This document shows positions 1 through 5,493 of a stretch of DNA of 10,760 bases, piece by piece. Source of the stretch: Candidatus Latescibacterota bacterium (GTDB lineage Bacteria; JAAXHH01; JACQVL01); assembly GCA_016209865.1 (NCBI GenBank), contig JACQVL010000355.1:1-10760 (forward strand), written 5' to 3'. The stretch's first letter is position 1. Every line of letters starts with the position of its first letter. Made by a program: the position numbers and the translations under genes. A model generated the notes under the pieces. That model was not told the DNA's origin and made no database searches. It saw only the letters and a list, made by a program, of their open reading frames with translations.

Positions 1-1473
1 CCCGATCCCCATCGGCTGGGCGTACAGGCCGTCTGCGGCGAACGTCCCGAACGCGGACGCCATCTCCAGCGGAGAGACCCCGGACGTTCCCAGCGCCAGC
101 GATAGATGGGGGCGTAGAGGTCTGGTGATCCCGAACCGTGTGGCGGTCTCCACGACCGCCTCCGGGCCGATCTGGGCGATGAGCTTAGCGGCCGCGACGT
201 TGATCGACTGCATCAGCGCCCATTTCACGGTCATCGCGCCGTGATGTGTGCGATCCACGTTCCGGGGCGTCCATGACGCGCCGCCCGACACCGGAAAGGT
301 CGTGGGCTCATCGACGACGACGGTGGCCGGGGTGACCGCCCCCCGGTCGATCGCGGTGAAATAGACGAACGGCTTAAACCCGGAACCGGGGAGACGGTTC
401 GACTGGACGGCCCGGTTGTATGGACTGGTTGCGAAACTGCGGCCGCCGACCATGGCTTTGATCGCCCCGGTCTGGGGTTCGATGGCGACGAGGGCGACCT
501 GGACTCCGTCTCCCGGCCGCCTGCCCATCGCGGCGTCCAACCGCGCCAGTCCGGCCTGCACGGCCTCCTGAGCGTGACGCTGGAGTTCCAGGTCGATCGT
601 CGTATAGATTTTGAGCCCGCCGTAGTAGACGAGGTCGTTCCCGTACGCCTCGACGGCCGCCTTCTTGACGTAGTCCAGAAAATACGGCCCATCCTGCCCG
701 GTTGTCAATCGTCTGAGAGTCAGGGGCGCGCGCACGGCGGCGTCCCGTTCCTCCGACCGGATGAACCCGGCCCGGACCATCTGATCGAGCACGACCGTCT
801 GCCGTCGCTTGGCCCGGTCGAACGACTGGTACGCATCGTACCGTGACGGATTCTGGAGCAACCCGGCCAGGAACGCCGATTCCGCCAGGACCAGCTCGCT
901 GGCGTGTTTCCCGAAGTACGCCTGCGCCGCCGACTCGATCCCGTACGCCCCGGCCCCGAAATAGACGTTGTTACAGTAGGCTTCGAGGATCTGTCCCTTC
1001 GAGAACGCCTGTTCGATCTGGGCGGCGATCAGGAGCTCCTTCGCTTTACGGAGCCACCACTTCTCCGGGGAGAGCACCAGGTTTTTGGCGAGTTGCTGCG
1101 TGATCGTGCTTCCCCCCTGTGCCTTGCTCCAGCTCCGGAGGTCGACCCACACCGACCGGAGGAGGGCGAGCTTGTCCAGACCATGATGACGGTAGAAATG
1201 GCGGTCCTCGACCGCGATCAGGGCCCGGAGAAACAGGGGGGAAACCTGGTCGAGCGAGACGCGAAGACGCCCGCCGAACGTGCCGATGAGGGTAGGTTCT
1301 CCGGCAGTCCCGGTCGCGTAGATCTGCGTGGGTTGCCCGATGAACACGTCGTCCAGCCGGTCGGGCAGTTGGGGGACCGTCGGCGCGATGACGAAGACCT
1401 CGACGAGGCCGGCGACGATCGTCAGTCCAAACAGACTCACGCTCACGTACACGAGGAGATGGAGACGTCTCAC
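1..1473 (-). CDS. Class A penicillin-binding protein (transglycosylase/transpeptidase), 3' end cut by window
   Basis: Bifunctional peptidoglycan synthase anchored in the inner membrane: it polymerises lipid II glycan strands and cross-links the stem peptides in the periplasm. The visible 491 residues begin with a short basic N-terminus and one membrane helix (about 7-30). A GT51 glycosyltransferase domain follows, with motif EDRHFYRHHG at 89-98 (E89 the expected catalytic acid), GGSTITQQLAKN at 120-131, and the conserved KELLIAAQIE and EAYCNNVYFG stretches near 146-173. The transpeptidase domain shows SGFK at 364-367 (S364 the acylated serine) and SIN at 423-425. The KTGT-type third motif would lie beyond base 1. 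The start is GTG at 1473; its GTGA overlaps the stop of the upstream gene, which implies translational coupling. The family is certain. The subtype (PBP1A-like or other) cannot be settled without the C-terminus. Confidence 0.95.
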   Translation of the reverse strand, partial: MRRLHLLVYVSVSLFGLTIVAGLVEVFVIAPTVPQLPDRLDDVFIGQPTQIYATGTAGEPTLIGTFGGRLRVSLDQVSPLFLRALIAVEDRHFYRHHGLDKLALLRSVWVDLRSWSKAQGGSTITQQLAKNLVLSPEKWWLRKAKELLIAAQIEQAFSKGQILEAYCNNVYFGAGAYGIESAAQAYFGKHASELVLAESAFLAGLLQNPSRYDAYQSFDRAKRRQTVVLDQMVRAGFIRSEERDAAVRAPLTLRRLTTGQDGPYFLDYVKKAAVEAYGNDLVYYGGLKIYTTIDLELQRHAQEAVQAGLARLDAAMGRRPGDGVQVALVAIEPQTGAIKAMVGGRSFATSPYNRAVQSNRLPGSGFKPFVYFTAIDRGAVTPATVVVDEPTTFPVSGGASWTPRNVDRTHHGAMTVKWALMQSINVAAAKLIAQIGPEAVVETATRFGITRPLRPHLSLALGTSGVSPLEMASAFGTFAADGLYAQPMGIG

Positions 1474-2354
1474 GGCCTGGAGACCCCCGTTGAGTCCACC
1501 GGCGCTTCTCTCGTCCCTGGTTCGTTGAGCCGTTCAGACACATCGCGGACAGCCGCCTCGTCCCCCCAGAGGGTGAACACGGCCGGTTTCCCGTCCCGCT
1601 CCACCTCAAACCCCAGTTCGACGGCTCCTCCGACCGACTGTTCCCCGATCCCGACGCGTTTGAGACTCTCTCGCCATTCGAGCAATCGGAATGGGTCGTT
1701 GACGACCTGCGTCCGGCGTTCTTCCGGCAGGCCGTTGAGCGCGGCGAAGAACGCCTCGGCGGAGTAGACCCGCCCCTGGAACCGGTCGAGTTCGTCCAGA
1801 GACCCCTTATCCCCCTGTTCAGACCGCTTGATCAGGAGGAACTGTTCTCCGGAAATCGGGATTTCCTCGATGACTCGATTGCGGTCGTCGACCAGGAGGG
1901 CGAAGATGCCGCCGTCGTCGCTCTCGGCGATGAACGTCCTCGACCACCCCGCTCCCCAGGACAGCTCCAGCAGGTGGAAGGGGGAGATGAGTTGGGTTGC
2001 GATCTCCTGGGGCAGGAGGGTGTAGACTTCGATGAACTTCTGCCGGGACATCACGACCTGGCTGTGTTGGTCGAGGAGGCGGACCAATTCCGTCAGGTTG
2101 GAGACGTGCGCTGCCCGGCTGTTCGCCTCTGTCAGGCTGGTCACGAGGTCCGACAGTCGTCGCTGTGCCCGCAGGCCCTTACGCTCCACGTCGGCCACCC
2201 AGCCGGCTTTGGGGCGTCTGGGGTTGGTCGTCCGCAGGTAGCTCCCGATGAGACGTTCAGCAAGGTCCGTCTGTAATTCGACGACCACCAGGGCGAGGCA
2301 GACGCCGGGGAGGAGCACGACCGGGTGCAGGATGGCGAGACGGCGTGAGCGCAT
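1470..2354 (-). CDS. Unrecognised membrane-anchored protein with an internal duplication, coupled to the PBP gene
   Basis: 294 residues; I do not recognise the family. A basic N-terminus (MRSRR) and one hydrophobic segment (about 6-26) suggest an N-in signal anchor with the rest in the periplasm. Residues about 50-105 are charged and probably helical. The remainder looks like two related lobes: a segment at 103-131 resembles 198-227 (shared pattern LPxExxTQ, then PFxLLE, with a one-residue gap), an offset of about 95. Both copies lead into a GG-containing, strand-like stretch (near 148-149 and 242-243). The ATG at 2354 is preceded in the same frame by the TGA of the amidase gene, four codons upstream, so translation cannot start further up. 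Its stop overlaps the GTG of the penicillin-binding protein. A role in assisting or regulating that synthase is inference from coupling and topology only. Confidence 0.8.
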   Translation of the reverse strand: MRSRRLAILHPVVLLPGVCLALVVVELQTDLAERLIGSYLRTTNPRRPKAGWVADVERKGLRAQRRLSDLVTSLTEANSRAAHVSNLTELVRLLDQHSQVVMSRQKFIEVYTLLPQEIATQLISPFHLLELSWGAGWSRTFIAESDDGGIFALLVDDRNRVIEEIPISGEQFLLIKRSEQGDKGSLDELDRFQGRVYSAEAFFAALNGLPEERRTQVVNDPFRLLEWRESLKRVGIGEQSVGGAVELGFEVERDGKPAVFTLWGDEAAVRDVSERLNEPGTREAPVDSTGVSRP

Positions 2355-2363
2355 AGGCGACCA

Positions 2364-3809
2364 TCAGGTCGGAGGGGGCTTGGATGGCGTACGACGCCCT
2401 CGTCGCCAGCGCCATCGGCGCTTGGGACGCGCGGGTGTCTGGGGTTCCTCGTCGGCGGGAAGGGAAGCAGCGGCATCGGGAGGGGGTGACGGCACTGCGG
2501 GCGGAGAGATCGTCCCCTCGACGACCTGTGGAGGCTGGACTTGGGGACTCCCCGGTCCCTCCCCGTGCTCGACGGAGGGGGCATTCGGACTCTGAACAGG
2601 GCGTCGCCGCTTGCGCCACCGGCGTCGCCGGCGATCCGGCTGAGGAGGGGGCACCGCCTCGTTCTCAGCCGCCAACGGGCTGGCGTTCGGAGGGAGTGTC
2701 GGGTCAGGGACGGGGGCAGTCAGCGACGATGGCGGGGAAGCCTCGGTCTCGGGCGCCGGTTCGAGCTCGTGCGTGATGACCGGCGCTGGCTCAGGCTCGA
2801 TCGGGGGGGGCGGGGCTGTTGAGCCGATCTTTCCAGCAGGCCGGGCGGTTTTCGCCCGGAGGCCGGGCCGGGCCTGCGTCCCGGTCATGACCGCTCTCGG
2901 TAAGACGACCCGAGCCGTCACCAGGGGATTGACCCACTGGCTGACGCGCAGGTCTCCGCACAGCCCGACGCACAGGTAGGCGGTCTCGAAATCAACCTCC
3001 CGGTCCTGTTCGAGCCAGCGGACCATCTCCATCACGGCCAGACGGGCGGCCTGTTTGACCGAGGAGGCCGACGCGACCGTGATGCACGACTCATTGTTCT
3101 CCAGGCGTGGCCAGGCAAACCGGCCGCCGGGGAGCACATCAACCCGGATCGTCACCTCAGCCGCGACTTCGACCCCAGTCCCGCTCGTCTCGCCGTCGCC
3201 CATACACGCCTTGACATCCCCTAACGCCAGGAGCGCGCCCTTCACTTGAACCGGAAGGTAGACACGAGCCCCGGCCGTGATGTCCTGGGTGTCCATGTTC
3301 CCGCCATGCCGGCCGGGATACCGGGTGGAGATCTCCCCATGCCGGGAGGCCACCCCGATCACCCCGATGACCGGCCGAACCGGGATGGTCACCCCTTCAG
3401 CCACCTCAACCCGTCCCTCCACGATGGGCATCGTCCGGGCGACAGGACGGCGGACATCAGGCCCCAGGATGCCCGCACGAGGCCGGATGACAGCGACCCC
3501 TTTGGAAGCCGGACGGATCTGCTGAATCTGCACACACAGGACATCCCCCACCTCGGCCCCTTCGACAAACACGGGGCCCGTCACAGGGTTCCGTTGCTCG
3601 GCATCGGCCCATTTGTACGTGTCTGGATGGTTGGTGACGCGTCCGGTGTAGCAGTCATGGGTCTCAAAGAGGATGGTTTCTCCGCGACCGGCCACGAGCG
3701 CCGGCGGCAGGTTCGGCCCGAAGACGTAAGCGGTCTGTGATCTCGGGACGCGCCGGATCGTTCGGGAACCCCCGTCCTCCTGACGGTCTCGATCTAATCG
3801 GCGTTCCAA
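2364..3809 (-). CDS. Acetamidase/formamidase-family protein with an Arg/Trp- and Pro-rich C-terminal tail
   Basis: Residues 1 to about 308 match the FmdA/AmdA family, cytoplasmic enzymes that hydrolyse short amides such as formamide or acetamide to ammonia and the acid. Visible hallmarks are THDCYTG near 50-56, HGGNMD at 168-173, the LPVQVKGALLALGD stretch and MGDGE at 203-207. Where I expect the family's GD-x-H-A-x-Q-GDGE pattern, this protein has K200 and M203, so activity or substrate may differ. After the core comes a tail of about 170 residues, rich in Pro, Glu and Ala, with two basic aromatic blocks at 393-403 and 463-473 (KRRWRWRRGRR). No signal peptide is seen. Start choice: TTG at 3809 has GGGAGG ten bases upstream. 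A TTG at 3848 would add 13 residues but sits inside a repeat element. No ATG, GTG or TTG lies between 3809 and the conserved core. First gene of the operon. Confidence 0.85.
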   Translation of the reverse strand: MERRLDRDRQEDGGSRTIRRVPRSQTAYVFGPNLPPALVAGRGETILFETHDCYTGRVTNHPDTYKWADAEQRNPVTGPVFVEGAEVGDVLCVQIQQIRPASKGVAVIRPRAGILGPDVRRPVARTMPIVEGRVEVAEGVTIPVRPVIGVIGVASRHGEISTRYPGRHGGNMDTQDITAGARVYLPVQVKGALLALGDVKACMGDGETSGTGVEVAAEVTIRVDVLPGGRFAWPRLENNESCITVASASSVKQAARLAVMEMVRWLEQDREVDFETAYLCVGLCGDLRVSQWVNPLVTARVVLPRAVMTGTQARPGLRAKTARPAGKIGSTAPPPPIEPEPAPVITHELEPAPETEASPPSSLTAPVPDPTLPPNASPLAAENEAVPPPQPDRRRRRWRKRRRPVQSPNAPSVEHGEGPGSPQVQPPQVVEGTISPPAVPSPPPDAAASLPADEEPQTPARPKRRWRWRRGRRTPSKPPPT

Positions 3810-3832
3810 ATTCTGAGGACCTCCCAGTGAAT

Positions 3833-3926
3833 CAGTGACGGGTGACAAGTGAAATGGATTCCCGCTTTCGCGGAAATGTCACCTGCAAAACATCAGTGGA
3901 TCATGTTTACTCGTCACTCGTCACTG
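3833..3926. repeat. Palindromic repeat element (REP/MITE-like)
   Basis: Two 20-base arms, 3833-3852 and 3907-3926, are inverted copies differing at three positions. Each is built from GTGAC/GTCAC units. Nested inside are a 7-base perfect inverted pair (3841-3847 with 3877-3883) enclosing a CCGC-TTTC-GCGG hairpin (3862-3873), and a second 6-base stem (3888-3893 with 3903-3908). The central hairpin resembles, from memory, the widespread bacterial repeat with core CCCGC-TTTC-GCGGG, whose translation reads WIPAFAGMT; here it reads WIPAFAEMS, so this copy looks decayed. It lies between the PLP-enzyme gene and the amidase gene. Confidence 0.6.
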
Positions 3927-3941
3927 TCATGCATCCCGTTC

Positions 3942-3964
3942 ATCGACGACGTTCATCCGTCGAT
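3942..3964 (-). other. Stem-loop just after the PLP-enzyme stop
   Basis: A perfect 7-base inverted repeat, ATCGACG at 3942-3948 and CGTCGAT at 3958-3964, with a 9-base loop. It starts 11 bases beyond the stop codon on the minus strand. No U-run follows, so it is not a canonical intrinsic terminator. It may stabilise or attenuate the transcript, or be chance. Confidence 0.3.
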
Positions 3965-3975
3965 AGCGAGCCCTG

Positions 3976-5001
3976 TTATTGAAAGAGCTCAGCGCTGTAG
4001 GCAAACAGGGCGGGCGATCCGCCCGTATGGACGAAGACGACCGTCTCGTCCTTCCGGAACCGGCCTTTCTGGATGTGATCGATCAGGCCGGACATGGCCT
4101 TGCCGGTGTAGGACGGGTCGAGCAGAATGCCCTCCGTCCGGGCCACAACACGGATGGCCTCCAGCCCTGTCTTCGTCAGCACCCCGTAATCAGGCTTCGC
4201 GTACTCGCAGTAGACCTCGAAATCATCAGGAGAGAAGGTCAGGTCGAGGTCGAGCGTGGCCGCGCACTCAGACCCGACTGGGACAAGCCGCTCCCGGACC
4301 TCCTCGTCTTGCCCGACATACGGACTGATCACCACAGTCCGGAACGGCGCCCCGATCGCCCGGAGCCCGACGGTCAGGCCGACGACCGTATGAACCCCGG
4401 AGCACACATACACCGCGCTGGGGATGACGTCCAGGCGGTCGAGTTGGTCGCAGAGTTCCAGGACACATTCCACGTACGCCACCGCCCGGAGGATCGCCCC
4501 GTCACTGCTCGTCTCGTATGGCTTGTGACCCTGAGCTTTCAGCTCGTCGATCGCCTGCTGCTTGGCTTCCCGCGCCATCTCGGGAAATACGTACCGGACT
4601 TCCGCCCCCAACAGATGGTCGAGCAGAAGGTTGCCCTGGACCGGGTAACTCCGGGGCTCGCGCGGGATGATGACGACCGCTTTCATCCCTAATTTCGCGG
4701 CAGCCGCGGCGGTCTGGCGGGACTGGTTCGATTGGGCGGCCGCGCCGTGGACGAGGACGTCGCACCCGTCCCGCACGGCCGGCGCGAGGGAGAACGTGAA
4801 CTGCCGGGCTTTGTTCCCCCCGAAGGCGAGACCGGTCAGGTCATCCCGTTTCATCAAGAGCCGCGGGCCTCCCACGGCGTCGGACAACCGGGGACAATCG
4901 TCGAGCGGCGTCGGCAAGTACGCGACCGGCACACGGGGAAACCGGTCGAGGGTGCGCCGCAGCCGCGCCGCCGCGTCGTGATCATACCAGGACGTTGACA
5001 T
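3976..5001 (-). CDS. dcyD: PLP-dependent D-cysteine desulfhydrase / ACC deaminase family protein
   Basis: 341 residues of fold-type II PLP enzyme, full length for the family. It probably cleaves D-cysteine to pyruvate, sulfide and ammonia in the cytoplasm. The internal-aldimine lysine is K64 in FGGNKARQ. QSNQSRQ at 90-96 is the conserved cofactor/substrate loop, and the C-terminus carries EGILLDPSYTGKAM and HTGGSPALFAY. Two positions separate the activities: D-cysteine desulfhydrases have threonines where ACC deaminases have Glu and Leu (27 residues apart). Here both are Thr (T299, T326), again 27 apart, favouring desulfhydrase. QSNQ rather than QSNH is more like ACC deaminase. Start: ATG 5001, with a GGAG 11 bases upstream; an in-frame ATG at 5055 would add 18 residues with no family counterpart. 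Substrate could still be another D-amino acid or a C-S compound. Confidence 0.88.
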   Translation of the reverse strand: MSTSWYDHDAAARLRRTLDRFPRVPVAYLPTPLDDCPRLSDAVGGPRLLMKRDDLTGLAFGGNKARQFTFSLAPAVRDGCDVLVHGAAAQSNQSRQTAAAAAKLGMKAVVIIPREPRSYPVQGNLLLDHLLGAEVRYVFPEMAREAKQQAIDELKAQGHKPYETSSDGAILRAVAYVECVLELCDQLDRLDVIPSAVYVCSGVHTVVGLTVGLRAIGAPFRTVVISPYVGQDEEVRERLVPVGSECAATLDLDLTFSPDDFEVYCEYAKPDYGVLTKTGLEAIRVVARTEGILLDPSYTGKAMSGLIDHIQKGRFRKDETVVFVHTGGSPALFAYSAELFQ

Positions 5002-5078
5002 GGATCGTCTGGACTCCGATCTTGAAATATCACTGCCGTACGAGAAGCGAACCATCCTTCCGTCTATTCAGAGAGAGC

Positions 5079-5088
5079 ATTCCGGAAT
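5079..5088. promoter_or_regulatory. Perfect 10-base palindrome upstream of the small-gene promoter
   Basis: ATTCCGGAAT is its own reverse complement and ends six bases before the -35 box of the plus-strand promoter, in the divergent gap between the PLP-enzyme gene and the small genes. It could be an operator for either direction. A 10-base palindrome can also arise by chance. Confidence 0.25.
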
Positions 5089-5094
5089 TATGGC

Positions 5095-5122
5095 TTGACT
5101 TATGTTGCAAAAGACGTATCCT
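5095..5122 (+). promoter_or_regulatory. Sigma70-type promoter for the two small membrane-protein genes
   Basis: TTGACT (5095-5100), a 16-base spacer, then TATCCT (5117-5122). The implied transcript start is near 5129, giving a very short leader that begins about at the ribosome binding site. The local sequence is visibly richer in A+T than its surroundings. The promoter lies inside the in-frame open stretch upstream of GTG 5141, which argues against a start at ATG 5102. Confidence 0.6.
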
Positions 5123-5128
5123 TATAAC

Positions 5129-5133
5129 AGGAG
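5129..5133 (+). promoter_or_regulatory. Ribosome binding site deciding the GTG 5141 start
   Basis: AGGAG lies seven bases before GTG 5141. The in-frame ATG at 5102 has no comparable site and falls within the promoter, so the 67-residue product is preferred over an 80-residue one. Confidence 0.65.
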
Positions 5134-5140
5134 CCGCAAC

Positions 5141-5344
5141 GTGGCATTCACAAACGCGACACGTCGGACTCAGTTAGGCCAGCAGTGCTTCGATATCTCG
5201 AAGTATACACTGACAGTCATCGTCATTAGTCAAGTGCTCTCGCAAGAACCGTTGAATTGGCCTCTTACTGTGTTCGGTCTTTTCATCGTAGCGCTCTTTG
5301 GTGGCTTAGGGTATATCACGATCCCACGGGATCGGGAGGGTTAA
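5141..5344 (+). CDS. Small two-helix membrane protein, family not recognised
   Basis: 67 residues from GTG 5141. A polar, basic N-terminus (TRRTQLGQQ) leads into FDISKYTLT, a first hydrophobic segment (about 22-38) interrupted by polar residues (SQ, SQE), a short turn containing PLNWP, a clear second helix (about 40-61) with GGLG, and a charged end, IPRDREG. The basic N-terminus and charged C-terminus suggest a hairpin with both ends in the cytoplasm. The SKY-helix-helix-charged-tail plan resembles small uncharacterised membrane proteins in other bacteria, but I cannot name a family with confidence. It is followed three bases later by a second tiny gene, so the two probably act together. It could be membrane stress-related, a toxin-like peptide or a regulator of a neighbour; nothing here decides. 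Confidence 0.7.
   Translation: MAFTNATRRTQLGQQCFDISKYTLTVIVISQVLSQEPLNWPLTVFGLFIVALFGGLGYITIPRDREG
5334..5340 (+). promoter_or_regulatory. Ribosome binding site for the 35-residue gene
   Basis: GGGAGGG ends seven bases before ATG 5348 and overlaps the last codons of the preceding small gene. It is among the strongest Shine-Dalgarno matches in the window and is the main evidence that the tiny downstream frame is translated. Confidence 0.65.
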
Positions 5345-5347
5345 ATC

Positions 5348-5455
5348 ATGCCTGTTAGCACCATAATTCTGTTTGGCGGTATGGCCCTTATTGCCATCAT
5401 CGTCGGGACGATCTTCTATTTGCAGGATCACCCGCGCAAGAAGAAACAAGAGTAG
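5348..5455 (+). CDS. 35-residue single-pass membrane protein, function unknown
   Basis: The frame encodes MPVSTIILFGGMALIAIIVG, then TIFYLQDHPRKKKQE. One membrane helix (about 5-25) is followed by a strongly basic tail, which would sit in the cytoplasm (N-out, C-in). Three bases separate it from the stop of the preceding gene, and it has a near-perfect ribosome binding site seven bases upstream. The ATG, the spacing and the uninterrupted hydrophobic helix make it unlikely to be noise. It is convergent with the gamma-glutamyltransferase gene, whose stop is 38 bases away; no terminator hairpin is evident in that gap. Its size and basic tail resemble both small regulatory membrane peptides and type I-like toxins, without proof of either. 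Confidence 0.65.
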   Translation: MPVSTIILFGGMALIAIIVGTIFYLQDHPRKKKQE

Positions 5456-5493
5456 CTCGCCCGTCCTACCGAGCAAGGCCCTTTCTTCCTCTC

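Noticed and set aside
904-1767. Long open frame on the plus strand, opposite the penicillin-binding protein and the unknown membrane protein
   Set aside because: It spans two well-supported minus-strand genes, has biased antisense-like composition (Arg, Pro, Asp rich) and no recognisable domain; typical of high-GC shadow frames.
3246-3740. Plus-strand open frame within the amidase gene
   Set aside because: Antisense to the conserved amidase core, with His/Asp/Arg/Pro-rich composition and no recognisable fold.
3849-4328. Plus-strand frame beginning MKWIPAFAEM
   Set aside because: The start is the translation of the palindromic repeat, and the rest runs antisense to the PLP-enzyme gene.
5002-5055. 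18-residue N-terminal extension of the PLP enzyme from ATG 5055
   Set aside because: The added residues have no counterpart at the family N-terminus, and the purine run before this ATG abuts it too closely for normal initiation.
5102-5140. Upstream ATG extension of the 67-residue small protein
   Set aside because: It overlaps the promoter, has no ribosome binding site, and GTG 5141 has a good one; the extension is not protein-like.
5456-5493. Possible bidirectional terminator between the small genes and ggt
   Set aside because: No inverted repeat of useful length and no adjacent T-run on either strand could be found in these 38 bases.
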